Shown here: in pieces, positions 1 to 12,493 of the stretch | Position numbering within the stretch: position 1 is the first letter of the stretch | How the letters are laid out: each line of letters opens with the position of its first letter | NCBI RefSeq assembly: GCF_014839805.1 | Contig: NC_051118.1 | Coordinates: forward strand, 9,602,391 to 9,666,390 | Direction of reading: 5' to 3' | From: Manduca sexta | Taxonomy: Eukaryota > Arthropoda > Insecta > Lepidoptera > Sphingidae | Length of the DNA: 64,000 bases | Made by a program: the position numbers and the translations under genes | Notes under the pieces: generated by a model | Database searches by the model: none | Told to the model about the DNA's origin: nothing | Seen by the model: the letters and a program-made list of their open reading frames with translations, nothing else

Positions 1-241
1 TTAACTATGAATTTGCAGGGTGCATTCTGTCAATCGCTGACAGTTATATAAAATTAATATTTTTGTTAAGTTTTCTTAAATTTTCTAATTTTCCGCGCAA
101 TTTTTTGATTTTTTTCTTTCATAAGAACCTTCTCCTGACAATAACAAACGCAACAAAAAAAAATAATTGTGAAATCGGTCCAGCCGTTCACGCGTGATAG
201 CGTGACCAAGGGAATTAGGGATTCATTTTTATATGTATAGA
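1..241 (-). mobile_element. Non-autonomous Helitron-like element, cut by window edge
   Basis: This stretch matches the element at 21966-22208 over most of its length. Both share the 'AAATCGGTCCAGCCGTTCAC' block and a tail reading 'TTCATTTTTATAT..TATAGA'. Read on the minus strand it starts TC-TAT, as Helitrons do. The CTAG end seen in the other copy would lie left of the window. No coding capacity is visible. Confidence 0.6.
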
Positions 242-867
242 TGTGCGCGGCAACTGAGTCCTCTGCATCTCATATTCCAATAAAATTCTATATCCACTTA
301 TCACATGAAACACATTCCAATAAAATAGGAAAGATAGAGTCTACGTGTACCAATTTTAATTCTTATCTCAAAAAATATATATCTTCTCTCTTTACGGTTA
401 GATGCCGAAGTCTGTCGCGTTGCACGAATATTCGCACTCATGCAACACGTTTTCCGAATTCGTATTGATGGATGTCGCGCCCAATTTGAATATAAACTAG
501 CTCACTAGGGCTGCCAACGCCGGAATTTCCGGTATGTCTCGGCGCGATGAAGATTGTTGGTCGCGTGCCAGTAAGTACAGTACAGTCTTTGTTGCTGTTT
601 TATAGTAAATATGGCTCTCAGACGTTGGACAGAAATTTTCGTATATATTTTCTTGTACAGAATATCAGATATCGGGTAAACATCTTGTTTTAAATGTCGG
701 ATTGAATTTTAATAAACGACGCTTCAGATTTCTTTTTGGATGGATTTATTTATGGTATTTTAAAGTAACATTTAAATAGGGTACCGGACTCATTTTTGTT
801 CTTTACTATTATCAAATATTTACATAATATAAATTATAACACAGACGGAATTATTAAAATCCGGTAA
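242..867. other. AT-rich stretch, no gene seen
   Basis: A 75-codon open frame begins at 241, but it has no family motif, no signal peptide and no splice context, and it begins at the edge of a repeat. Nothing else is recognisable. Confidence 0.4.
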
Positions 868-1025
868 TAAATCAACAAGTTATAAGTCTTTGAATTTCGG
901 TGGAAGGGGTAATTAACAAGAAACAGAAAAGAGACGAAATATCCACATGTGACGTCATCGGGAATTACGACGCGTGCGAAAAAAAGAGATGAAGCGATAT
1001 CCCCACATCGCGCCCACTTCTGCAC
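868..1025 (+). repeat. Dispersed repeat with a TGACGTCA core (copy 1)
   Basis: The block from 'AACAAGTTATAAGTCTTTGA' through 'GGTGGAAGGGGTAATTA' recurs as a reverse complement near 59520-59690. Both copies contain the palindrome TGACGTCA (here at 950-957). Boundaries are approximate and the class of element is unknown. Confidence 0.5.
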
Positions 1026-2010
1026 GTTACAATATTTTAAATATGAATTACTCGCTCATTTTTTAACCAATTGTTATGCAGTTTTCGCAGGAGTGCTTCT
1101 TTTTCGTATTATTAACCATTACATATAGAATAATGTACAAAATCAAGCATAGGCCGGTCCCCTATTATTATTATGAACGTAATATTTACTATCTAAATTG
1201 TAATGGTTTTAGCAATTATCTAAATTGCGAAGTTAATGTCAATTAGTGTCCCTTTATGGTTATTATTAAGCTTTGGCATGAAATACTGAAATTAAAGAAT
1301 TGTAAAATTGGCTATCTGAAATTAGCATGAATCTCTTGTATTTATATTGATTTAATTTGTATGGAAAAGGACCTTGTTGTATGTTTTTATGGTATATTGA
1401 GTTCTTTTAACACAGATACGTTATAAATAAAAGAAAACATAATTTAATAACAGGTTTTATCATATGAAATGTGTATTTTAATAGTCAGCTACTAATAATA
1501 TATTATTATAATAAAAAAACCGCTTTGCCTCTTATGTAATACTCTAGTGCATTCTAAAATCTGTGAACCGACAACCCTATCACACTACGATATTAAAAGT
1601 TTTCATAAATTTCCATATCTCGTGCGGTAAAATACGGAATTCGCATTATCTCCCGGATCACGGTATTGGCAGCCCTATTATACGTTATAATGTGATTTTC
1701 AATATATTCATGTAAGCATTGGTTCTATTATCCTTCCACTTCACATATTGGTCCTCTGTTGGACATTTCGGGTCGATGAAATCGTTATTATACACCACAT
1801 ATCGCTTTAGGGGTAGGCAGATGTTAAATATATATGCTATTAGTATATCTCCAGCCCATGATGTGATAGAGGTGAAATCTATCACAGTACATGATATGAA
1901 TTCGAATTTCGAATGAATTACTTATTTTTCATTAGAAAAATGTCTAGCCTAGGTAATGAATCTAGGACTAAATTACTTCTATTATAATTGGAATTTATTT
2001 AGTACCAGGT
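1026..2010. other. Intergenic, nothing recognised
   Basis: AT-rich sequence. Short open frames on both strands near 1685-1916 overlap each other and show no conserved motif. Confidence 0.4.
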
Positions 2011-2235
2011 CTTGCTTTCGGTTTCACCCGTAAAAAACCTCTCCTGTCTCTATCACTGCAGAAATCCACAGCGCCATCTATTTAAAAAACGGATAAAAAA
2101 TCAAATATTAAAGTACCGGGATAAAATAATCCGTTTATCTTATTCAAAGACGTAGACTATCCATGAACCGCATTTGATCAAAATTCCTTCAGTTGTTTCT
2201 ACATTTACTTCTAACAAAAATCTAAATATTATTAC
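2011..2235 (-). repeat. Decayed 'gcttcgcccgcgtgaa'-type repeat
   Basis: It carries the worn pattern seen repeatedly in this window: a degenerate 'cttgctttcggtttcacccgt' start, 'ccgggataaaa', then 'tgaaccgcatttgatcaaaattcc' and 'ctaacaaaaatc'. Better-preserved members are at 45823, 58645 and 23360. Confidence 0.4.
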
Positions 2236-3984
2236 AAAATTTCTCATTGAAGCAACATTTTTTGCGACAAATATCACACATATTTAAACTCAGTTCTTTT
2301 AAAATTAACAAAGTTAAAATTTTTCGAAAAAAAATTATGTTTAATTCAATTAGCTTTCCAACCGTTAATATTAGTAAGAGTAAAATAAGAAAACATTGTC
2401 ATAAATATATTAACCTTAATAAGTCCTCAGGGATATGGCTGTAATTCGACATTAGCTCTGCCCAATGTCTTGGATTACGACTGAGTCCTTGATTATCGCA
2501 TAAATATCATGTTTGTCAATATTTTATATTAATTTATAGCATTGCTTTTCAAAGTGGGAGTCCCGCCCCATTTGGAAGGCGTGACAACGTATAAAGGGGG
2601 GGCGTTAATAAAGATTTTTCAAATTAAATTCTATCTCTCGCGAACAGTACATTTTTTAAGATGAAAGGTGTTATGTCCTTCTGTACTACTGACAGCGTAT
2701 ATACACTATTTCATGATCGATTAAAGTACTAAAGGCGTAACAAATAAACATACTCATTTAAATAATATTAATTAGTATACTTGGTGAGCTCCCTGGCTTT
2801 CTCTTCCTTGTATTAAAGAGAAAGCGTCGTGGTCATTTTTAATTTCGTCAGCAGGAGAGGCAAAAAATACTTTGGAAGCCTTTGATTTACAGCCTTTAAA
2901 TTTAATTGCATATCGTATTGAAATATTACATTTATTTCACATATAGTTCTATTTTTACGAATAAAATACATTAATAATATACGCTGAATACAATATCGTA
3001 TAACATATACAATATATATGTATTTTTAAGACTTTGTTATTAAGTAAAAACTTTTCTGTTTCTATTTGATTTCAGTTATTCTTTTTAAGTGTGTTTCAGA
3101 AAGAATTTAGAAAAGTTTATTCGATAGTTGAGTACGTGACGTTAATTCTCTTTAAGAATCCGAACCTAGGCACATAATAGACATTAAGAACTAAGGTCAT
3201 ATTTGTGTTATAATTTAATAAATAAGTTAATAATAATGTCTGACTCGACTCTAGCACATTCCATTTCACAATAGTACCTTCCATTAAACTTAATAGTTTA
3301 TATTATATTCAATTTCCATAATATATCACATTTTCTCCGCAAACATATTCAAACTAAAGTGGTTGTTCAATTGTAATGAATATTTTACAATATCCTCTTC
3401 ATATTAGATTAGTTTTGAACACCTAAATCTACGTCAGTGAACTTTGATAGTGTCAACCCTATAAATGACGTAATATTTATTCATAAAATTTCAAGTCAAC
3501 ACATAAATCCTTTGCATAAAATATGAATATATAGCACAGGATATTTCTATGTATATCGGCTTCATAAATATGAAAGTCAACACTATTACACAATTTCGTA
3601 TGTGAGACCCTCGTCGTGGAAATCCCGGTATTGACAACCCTATTATTCTGATACAATAACGTAACCTTTGAATTTCGTCCGTATTTTGGAATAAAACATC
3701 TTTGGGAAACTCGGTTTCTACAATCCCGCTTTATTAGCTACTCTTTTTATTAAATTTCATGGGTTCGTTTTATATAGCTTTTTAAATATAGTCGGACCAG
3801 GTAAATAAAAAACCTGCTTTAGATGTCACTTTTGCTTCTCAAAGTAATCATTACAAGAAAATAATTCCATATTTAACCATAATATGGCAAGGTTTTTCAT
3901 TTTACTGGACAAGCTGTACAAGGAGGAAGAAGAAAGAAAGCAAGATTTTTTTTGGGACAATGACAGTATATTATGTGCCTTTGA
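2236..3984. other. Intergenic, nothing recognised
   Basis: AT-rich. A GC-rich patch near 2545-2605 ('gtcccgccccatttggaagg') looks like a scrap of a DNA element, but no ends could be paired. No exon-like segment was seen. Confidence 0.35.
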
Positions 3985-4180
3985 CTAAAATCTTAAGTAA
4001 ACATTGGTGTTCCTCGAGCGCTATGACTTGTCCTCTAAACGAGGCTAAAGAGTGCTCACCTTTCGGTAGGCAACGGCTTGGCTGTGTCTCTGACATTACA
4101 AACTCGTTGGGTGGCGTTTGCTACTTATCATCAGGTGGACCGTTTGCACGTTTGCATACTAAGCCATTAAAAAAAATTAA
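3985..4180 (+). repeat. Dispersed repeat family E, copy 1
   Basis: The segment 'TCCTCTAAACGAGGCT..AAGAGTGCTCACC' followed by 'GGCTGTGTCTCTGACATT' and 'CATCAGGTGGACCG' recurs at 44888-45030 (same strand) and 51160-51315 (opposite strand). The 83-codon frame over it is not a gene. Confidence 0.6.
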
Positions 4181-5589
4181 GGTATTTAACTATTTAATGA
4201 ACAATACTTAAGCTGTTATTTAAGCGCCCGTCATGAGTAGGCGCGGTTTTATACAAAACTTAGCTCAAGCCCGTCATATGCTATGACTTAAGATATTATT
4301 TGAGATGTTGATATCTATTTGCTATTCATTATATACATATTTTTTGTTTCTTTCTTGCCAGCCCGAGCTGGCCTTTTTGTTTACCTTATAGTCTTTGATT
4401 TATGTTATGTCCAATATAAAATGTCTTTAGTTATATAAGCGACTTTACTAAATATTGTCATGTACCTTGACTTATCATAAGTGCAACTATGTTCGCCTAC
4501 GTAATGAATAAAGCATTTTATTTTTTATAATAGCGATGATATTAAGACGCTGACTATTACTTGGCAATATGTAATGATATTTTGCAATACAGAACGATAT
4601 GAATATCTATTATACCCTAAAAGGTAGCCAGAAAAAAGGCAGCCGATTAACAATGGACTGTAACATTATAATGTATTGACATCGCACTTAAGAGCGTTGT
4701 AGTGTAGCATTTGTTATGGCCCTAAGTCGGATATAAGAGAGAATTGTGAGTGCATTGTTGATTAAAAAGAAACTAATGAGGCACGGAGAGAGTAATGAAT
4801 CTTTGGAAAAGCCCTTACTACACGAGAATTAATGTCAATTATTTGCAAGACTGGTATAGTGCTTGCCTGTCAGAGCTGGTCTATACGTATAGTGAAAACA
4901 GATTATAGTTTGGTATCAAATATGTGCAACTGAATATATTAGGGAGGTGCATTTAAGACGTGCAGAAACCTCAACAACGATCTTTTGCACTATAATTATT
5001 TCTTAATGTCAACATAGGAATTGAACACAGGATTTTATATTGAAATAGACTACGGTTTTTTTAATAAGACACCTGAAATGACCCTTCTGAACAAAAAGGC
5101 TACAGTCTTCGAAAAGTCAGGGGCAATAATAAAAAAAAAAATCGCGAAATAATGCGTAATATAGAACTAACTCTATTTATATCTTAAAAATTCCCATAAA
5201 CATAAGAAATAATTATAGGACTTAATAAGTTTGATTAAGTATCACAATATTCTTACTGCGCACTCCACATTTGATATAAAATCTTTCTTTCCTTATTCAA
5301 CTTCACACATACCAACCATTTCATCATTCACTTTGTTTGGCGTGTGTAAAAGTCCGGAAAATCCCGATTTACACAACCCTAGTACATTTATACAAACTTG
5401 CAAGTCGATTTTATCTGGAATTTGCCATTCCGTCCGGAAATCCTGAGTGCTACTGCGCTATTCAAGTGCTTGTAAACTTAACCCACAAAGTAATGTTATT
5501 TCTTATTGCAAGGACTGGAGAAGATAAGTTTTTATTGTGTTGATGACTAGTCAATTCTCATTAATTCATAGTAATATACTACCGATATA
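4181..5589. other. Intergenic, nothing recognised
   Basis: AT-rich. A short scrap at 5090-5130 ('aaaaaggctacagtcttcga') resembles the repeat flanking the nested Helitron-like element at 6683-6735. No gene was seen. Confidence 0.35.
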
Positions 5590-5669
5590 ATGAATTCTTA
5601 TGTTCACGCAAATGCTAGACATCAAAATAAAACTGTTTTGCAGATTTTATCGCGGTTTTTATACTATAA

Positions 5670-6682
5670 CTAGCTTTTGCCCGCGGCTCCGCCCGCGTTA
5701 TAAAGTTTTTCGGGCTAAAGTTTTCCGTTATAAAAGTCACGCTATATATTTTCCCGGGAGCCTATGTTCTTCCCAGGGTCTCAAACCGTCTCCATACCAA
5801 ATTTTATCCTAATACGTTGGGTAGTCTTTGAGTATAACACGTTCGGGCAGACCGATGCAGCGGGGGACTTTGTTTTATGATATATTTTTTAGAACTTTTT
5901 AAGAGGAACAATCCCGTCATACATTATTGTTGCATAACTTTAACCGTTTACGCAGCGCACGCAACAGAAGCTCTCAAAACTAATAAATTGTCCCCGTTTT
6001 TGCATCATGTTTCATTATTGCTCCGCTCCTATTGGTCATAGCGTGACGATATATAACCTATAGCACTCCAGGAACAAAGGGCTATCCAACACAAAAATAT
6101 TTTTCAGTACGAACCGGTAGTTCCTGAGATTAGCGATTACTGCTCCGCTCCTATTGGGCATAGCATGATGATATATATATAGCCTATAGCATTCCAGGAA
6201 CAAAGGGCTATCCAACACAAAAAGAATTATTCAGTTCAAACTCCTAGTTTCTGAGATTAGCCATTACTGCTCTGCTCCTATTGGTCATAGCGTGATGATA
6301 TATAGCCTATAGCACTTCACGAACAAAGGGCTATCTTATACAAAATGATTTTTTTAGTTCGAACCGGTAGTTCCTGAGATTAGCCATTACTGTTCTGCTC
6401 CTATTGGGTATAGCGTGATGATATATGGCCTATAGCACTCCACGAACAAAGGGCTATCCAACGCAAAAAGAATTTTTCAGTTTGGACCGGTAGTTCATGA
6501 GATTAGCCATTACTGCTCCGCTCCTATTGGGTATAGCGTGATGATATATAGCCTATAGCACTCCACGAACATAGGGCTATCCAACGCAAAAAGAATTTTT
6601 CAGTTTGGACCGGTAGTTCCTGAGATTAGCGCGTTCAAACAAACAAACAAACAAACTCTTCAGCTTTATATAATAGTATAGA
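5670..6682 (-). mobile_element. Non-autonomous Helitron-like element with amplified core
   Basis: On the minus strand it starts TCTATACTATTATATAAAGC and ends in a GC-rich 'GCGGGCGGAGCCGCGGGC' block followed by AAAAGCTAG, the 5'-TC...CTAG-3' pattern of Helitrons inserted between A and T. There are no terminal inverted repeats and no Rep/helicase coding, so it is non-autonomous. The middle is five tandem units of about 122 bp. A partly similar element is at 62023-62946. Confidence 0.7.
6010..6636 (-). repeat. Five tandem ~122-bp units inside the Helitron-like element
   Basis: The phrase 'ctccgctcctattgg' or a one-base variant starts at 6021, 6143, 6270, 6393 and 6515, giving spacings of 122, 127, 123 and 122. 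Each unit also contains 'gggctatccaac' and 'ccggtagttcctgagattag' or close variants. Open frames here are artefacts of the repeat. Confidence 0.85.
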
Positions 6683-7122
6683 TTTTCTCACGACGTTTCG
6701 AAGACGTTACAGTCTTCATGGTCACGGGGCGGATGCTAACATTCGTGTCAAAATAAAAAATCATTTTACTATAGATATAGTTCAATGAATTGTTAATATT
6801 TGGACAAATCATTTTTTTTTGCAATAGCCGCATCTGTTTAGGCAAGACGTTTCATTATAATTTTATTTTTATTGGCATGAAAGTTAATGATTTAATTTGC
6901 CACTGTTTTGTAAATTAACCCGTCAAATAATTTAAGAGTCTACACCTTTCTCCTCTGACCTTATTCCGCTTAAATGTGGGGTCGGCGCAACGGTATTTCA
7001 AGGATGTTGCAAGAACGATTTTCCTCAGTGTTTATGATAGGTCACCTGCTAATATCAATATGTGGCGGACTAAGTCCCAGCCAAATCCTATAAAACTATG
7101 AGACTGATATAGTCAAAAATAA

Positions 7123-7185
7123 AAATCTAAGGTTGTAAAATTTAAATCCTATAAAAACGCATTTAAATTTTCCAACCTTAGATTT
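7123..7185. repeat. 25-bp near-perfect inverted repeat
   Basis: The left arm 7123-7147 and right arm 7161-7185 pair with one mismatch around a 13-nt loop. This may be a foldback relic or the core of a small MITE. No terminal duplication was found. Confidence 0.75.
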
Positions 7186-7591
7186 CAATACGATACTTTC
7201 TGATCCACAAAACACACGTGTTACTACTGGAATTTAGACTATAATGTACTGAACACTTTTTTGTCTAAGTGAAAGAGATATCTGATGAAGTTATTTCAGA
7301 AATGTTTTGGTAAGATTTGGTCCATAATGTATAAGGGATCGTATCATTATCGAAAAAGGGATCAGGAAAAAGGGAAGGATTAGAGAATTTGATATTTCCG
7401 GGGACTTCAATTTACTAAGTGCATAAGGATTTTTTTACGTCAGCAAGTTTTTAGCTTTGGATTATAGAAAACTGTTTCGTAGTTGATTGAAGTTATTTGG
7501 TAACCATCTTAATGGGTACTGCTTCACTTGACGGTAAGTAATAAGTATTACGCGCAGACGCTGTTATGTTGTTGACGAGAAATATAGACAC

Positions 7592-7836
7592 AAATCCCCA
7601 AAGGGGTAGGCAGTGGTGCAACCCGGTTGCGCACTTTTCCCCAAATGTATTCCGTCCCATGATGTGATAGGTGCGAACCTATCGTCATATCGGTTTCGAA
7701 AAAATTTCGGCAAATTCCAGACACCGTGCTGATACTAAATCAAAAAACTCAATATCAATGCCCGATCTGAGATTCGAACCCACGTCCAGCGAGAGGTGGA
7801 ACAGCGCACATAATACAACTACGCCACTTAGGTAGA
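7592..7836 (-). repeat. tRNA-like SINE family A, copy on minus strand
   Basis: It reads 'ccccaaaggggtaggcag', 'gtgttccgtcc'-like 'gtattccgtcccatgatg', then 'gagattcgaaccca' (a reverse B box) and 'actacgccactta'. It is the reverse complement of the well-preserved copy at 58381-58643. Confidence 0.75.
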
Positions 7837-8658
7837 TCACGAAACACTACTACTGTCAGTTTCAAAGTAGTAAAACAGGTGTTACTTTTAAATATTTTTT
7901 GAAACTCTTTATTACGTACCTAATATTATAAAAACTACTCTCTGTCTTATATTAATAAATAAATAAGAGTAGTGTAGTAACGATAACTAGTTGATAGCGT
8001 CTGCGCGGCGTCTAGCATGTAATGTGGGCCGTAAATTGCGGCATAATGTATGTAAAAGCTTATCATTTCGCAGCGGGGCGGTATGATCAGGTTAAATCAT
8101 TGCCTACGGGATATATTGGCTGAATATTTTATAATTTTATCTGGCTTTTGTTCGCGGTTGTGGCTATTTAAAAGATATTTCCGGAAGTAAAATTCCGACA
8201 ATTTGCCGTTAAAATGCACAGATGTTTATTACAATAATAAGTTTTTGTTATACTTTGTTTTAATTCACGTTATAAAAAAGATTTTTTTTTTATAAATAGT
8301 TAAAGTATATAGTGTTAGAATATAAATATTTTTGTGAGGGTATTTGTGATACCTTTTGCTATAAAAACACAGAGCGTTTGACAGAGCGAGGCAGTCGTCA
8401 GTCAGCAGCGAACAGTTGTTCATAACCAGTCGTACCGGTTGTTCGGTTTGTCTAATAATTGTGAAAGTATACCTGTACCCAGTAATATTTCTTTTTATTT
8501 TAATAAAAATCGCTTCAGTTCCTAACAATAGTATATAGTTGTATGAGGTTAATAGTCCCGCTAGTTGGAATTGCGTGTACCCTGTAATGGTTAAGTGTTG
8601 TTGAATAAAGAAATATATTTACGTCAGTTTACGTCAGTCTGCGTCAGTCAAAATGATG
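7837..8658. other. Intergenic, nothing recognised
   Basis: A GC-richer patch near 8145 ('ggcttttgttcgcggttg') looks like the end of a decayed Helitron-like repeat. The 87-codon frame at 8265-8528 on the minus strand shows no motif. Confidence 0.35.
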
Positions 8659-8666
8659 TGTTAAAG

Positions 8667-8994
8667 CATTGATTCCCAAAATGGTCCAGGTAGACTTCTA
8701 GGGACCACGGAAGACTCGACGGGGGTCGACGTTGTCTTGACCAAAAAATAGGGGTTCACAATTTGTAAGTAGGGGTCCACGAAAATTTATATGGTTTGAT
8801 AGTAAAGAACTAAAATATTGGCTTGACTTCACCTATCAATGTAGGCAGATTATATTTTAAGAAGCTCATCGACTGTTACCTGTAAAAACTTGCATATTTT
8901 GGAGAATAGAGTAGAAATTTAGCTGCAGGGGAACTCAACGGAATCAGGAAAACTTTGAAAGTAGTCTATGAGAAAAAAAGTTTGGGAACCTCTG
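8667..8994. mobile_element. hAT-type MITE with 8-bp target duplication
   Basis: The left end CATTGATTCCCAAAATG and the right end (reverse complement CAGAGGTTCCCAAACT) share the hAT-like CA..TTCCCAAA motif. The flanks are TGTTAAAG (8659-8666) and TGTTAAAA (8995-9002), an 8-bp duplication matching at 7 of 8 bases, which is the hAT hallmark. At 328 bp and without coding it is non-autonomous. Confidence 0.75.
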
Positions 8995-9002
8995 TGTTAA
9001 AA

Positions 9003-11390
9003 TATTGCTTTTGGTAGGTGGAATAATATTAGGGTTTAAATTCAACGCTTTAGTCAGCCTTTAGTAAAGTAAGGATTCTGAAAGTATTAAGTTATGAGAT
9101 CCAAGTTTCAGATAAACTTGACGGCGGTATCAGCGTAACTCAACCATAGTTTAAACTTAAACTTCATTAGGGCGCTTGTACAACGACTGAGTAAGTGGAA
9201 ATGTTATTTTTATATAATTTTAGAATTCTTGAGAGAGTTCTGAATTATTAAATTTCTGTATTCTCGTCTTTGTTACAATGAATCGTAATTAAATTTTCAA
9301 TTCGATCTATCAAATAACATCTTTGTTATTGAAATCGATCTTCCAAGACCAACCCTGTATTATTATGTTAATTAGATGGATCTCTACAAAGGGAAATCCA
9401 CCACGTCTAGTTTAGTGCGGGTTGCTTGATACATATACCTTTAAAATTAAGATCTACTTGCATATATAGGTATTATATGCGCTATATGAATGAATGAATT
9501 GTAAAAAATAAAAAAACAATTGCATTTTTTTTCTCTGTGTCATGCACGGTAGATTATACCTTAAACTCATTTTGAAAAAAGAAATACCAGTTCTGTGATG
9601 AGAACTACTTTCCGCAATAAATATTCCTTCAAAGTCTTAGTAAAGAGAGAAGAATGAATAGATTATAAAGCGGAATATATTTGTCAATAAGGTATATAAT
9701 GGTTTACATTACCGACAGTCTGATGAACACGCTACATACCGTTTAACTCAACACTAACTTATCTCCAAGATTCCAAATTGTTTTATATTATTCTTGCTAG
9801 TTCAAGCGGAACGCTGGAAGTTTCTGAAAGTTCTGCGAGTGGTCGCCATGGCAACCATTATGGAAGTGTTCGCAGGCCAACTTTGCAAACTATATAAGTT
9901 AAAATTTACGAATTTTATGCGAGTTTTAAGAGGCATTTCAAGACGATAAGCTAATACTATAGCTTAAGGTCCTATTTTGCCTGTGTCAAAAATAGTTTTT
10001 GGAATAAAAGTAACCTGTAATTAAAGATATTAAATAGTGCAGTTGAGGACATCAGGACCAAAGCGGTGCTTTAAAAGGTATTACCAATTGATAATAAGTC
10101 TTTGTTTTATTTGAAATGTCCATGTGACAAGATGTCACAGTATGCTGAGATATTAATACAAAAATAACATATTCGCAGAAAATATGCTAATATTAGCAAT
10201 AAATACGTGCAAATCACGATATGGAAAGAATATGAAGTAGTTTACATTGTTGTTTTGCTATTTAACAGCAGTTTGAGTAACCATCGCATGAGTGCAAATT
10301 TTTGTATGACAATCTTCGCAATGTCCGCTCTATATAATTTTAACTCTTTGCTTGTAATACTCAATTGTAATATAGAGAAACTCTATTAATTAAATAATTT
10401 CAGTATAGACGAAAGAAAAATAAAACAACACGAAATGTGATGCTCATGACCTTGGAAATATCTAGTTATACTGATGGTATTTAGGCCTTTTTGATAAGTT
10501 TTAAGTAAATTTATTTTGACATTAATGTAGATAGTACTAATTTATTACCATTTATCTGGGAGCATAAATTAGTTTGACTTTTGTATTTGGTCGGCTTATA
10601 TATTTATGTAACGAGTAGCATTTTCAGAAGTTGTGGTTATAAGAGTATACTCTATTCCCCATCGCAATAACTGATACAAATTCTTGAGAATTGTCGCAAA
10701 AAATAAAAAATTAAAAACAAAGATCTGGAGCGTTGAAATAAAATCCAATACAAATTTCCAAGAAAACCTTCTAGCTTACAGTCGTTACCCCTTAGAGGCA
10801 CGTATATCTCATACATTAGAACTAGTGTATTTGTCTAGATTTTGTATTTGCGAGTACCAAGATTAGTCCTTTCGATTGCCGCAGTGGGATGGTATTACTG
10901 AATACGTTTGTGCGCCACCACTAAAATATTGATTAGTAAATAGGATGACAAAATAATTATTTTTTAAAATTAGACTTTAATTAAATATTGTTTAGGGCAC
11001 AATATTGACTAGCAATATGCACTTGAGAATGATCTTACAGAGCGCCTGAACGTAGCATAGATCGATAAAGGAAAGCTATCACATTCAAAGTACTCACACA
11101 GATACAATTTAACACATATATATTTCTTTATTTAGCATATATTTGACGATCATTCCGATGGCTAGGGCACACCAATCTTCTTTTGTTTTTTTCTTTAATG
11201 AAGATTTCTCTAAAATTTTATGTCTTTAATCTTTCGTGTACGTATTCTCTTCATTCCGCTATTTTTTTGTCTGTCTGCGTAACTACATATACAAATGTTA
11301 ATATGTCCTTTAAATCAATCTACAATGCAGTATGTATGATGTATGAAAATGATTAGTAGCTGTTCGTATATTTGAATTCACTCAGACAAT
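9003..11390. other. Intergenic; only a SINE-C scrap recognised
   Basis: Positions 9351-9432 ('ccaccacgtctagtttagtgcgggttgcttgat') resemble part of SINE family C. The rest is AT-rich, and open frames of about 60 codons (10207-10389, 10684-10866) carry no recognisable motif. Confidence 0.35.
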
Positions 11391-11577
11391 GACTACAGTA
11401 CAAGGTGTTAAATCCCGCTATAGTGGTCCATGTAAGTGTGTCGCGTTCCGCAAAAACAGTGTATACCCGGTTTAAACAGGCATATTTGTGTCGACTGACG
11501 AGATCATCCCTTGTCATTCGACACTAACTAGACCCTACTTCACTTATAATAAAGTGCAAAGAGGTACCTTTGTCGTG
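11391..11577 (+). repeat. Dispersed repeat family B
   Basis: Shares 'aaatcccgctatagtggtcc', 'gtgtcgcgttccg', 'tgtgtcgactgacgag' and the ending 'accctacttcactta..ctttgtcgtg' with eleven other copies or pieces in the window. No coding is visible. It may be a SINE or the tail of a LINE. Confidence 0.65.
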
Positions 11578-12398
11578 TTTATTTAAAAATACATTTGTTA
11601 TCCTGGATTCCAACCTATCTATCGAAAAGAATTGCTTAAACCAATCTTCAGTCGACGTACAAATTACTTCAATAAAGGAAGTGGCGTTTCGCGGATGAGT
11701 GACCTCTTGCGAGTCCCGAGAGGTCACATTGAGGGACCCTTGTGTGGTGTCGAAAACTGCTGAGTGCCGTGTTCAAAGTGATCCGGATTAGGGTTTATTT
11801 TTATCCGTCTATTGAGGTAAAAAGAGGGTAGATGGTATAATTGAAAAGGTTAGATATCGTGATATTCTAAGACCTGTGTTCTTGCAAGGTAAGCAGAAGT
11901 GTGACTACTACATCAACTATTTGTAGATTTAGTTCCATTAGAATTGAGTCAGGAACCGTGTCTTTTCATACATGAAAGGTAACTGGAGAAAAATTATGTG
12001 TATTCGACACCTCTGCCTACCCTGACGAATAGGAGCGTGAGGCTATCTTCATATGGGTCATTCATTACATCTTTTCGGTCATTCATAAAGTTGTTTTCAA
12101 AAAATGCGAGTCACGCAATGATTAGTTAAAATTTAATAACATAGTCCGTGTTTACAAAATAGCCAGCGGAAGTTCATGCATAAAATACTTCCGGTCCCCG
12201 CTTCATTACTATGCATATCTTTTTTGACAGGGTGTCGTGGCAACCCTAATCAGTAGGGTTACTACGGTCCAGCATGTTAGTTTAACATATGTAAATGGAA
12301 ATTTTCGTAAAGATAATAATCTATTTTCGGATTTTGTGGGTTGTTTAATAACAAATTTTCCCGGTTTGGGTCTCTCAGTAAATCGTACATACATCGTA

Positions 12399-12489
12399 TC
12401 ATGCCTCTATCGTAGGGGTAGGCAGTGACTATGGATTGCCACTTTGCACGATTCTGGCATACTTCTCTAGCTTTCTCCACCTTCATCCT
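12399..12489 (-). repeat. 3' stub of a non-LTR retrotransposon
   Basis: The minus strand encodes KAREVCQNRAKWQSIVTAYP, the C-terminal tail seen in many lepidopteran LINE reverse transcriptase proteins. Related stubs are at 36906-36975 and 47946-48205. It is heavily 5'-truncated. Confidence 0.65.
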
Positions 12490-12493
12490 TCCT

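Larger units (their letters stand above)
5590..6735 (-). repeat. Older repeat split by the nested Helitron-like element
   Basis: The left flank (5590-5669, 'gctagacatcaaaataaaac..attttatcgcggtttttatact') and right flank (6683-6735, 'tttctcacgacgtttcgaag..cagtcttcatggtcacgggg') belong to one dispersed family. Related pieces are at 28740-28912, 29924-29990 and 58195-58330. The Helitron-like element at 5670-6682 interrupts it. Confidence 0.5.

Noticed and set aside
4355..4385. GC-rich hairpin followed by T-run, like a bacterial terminator
   Set aside because: The window is animal nuclear DNA, where such signals have no terminator role; the arms are short.
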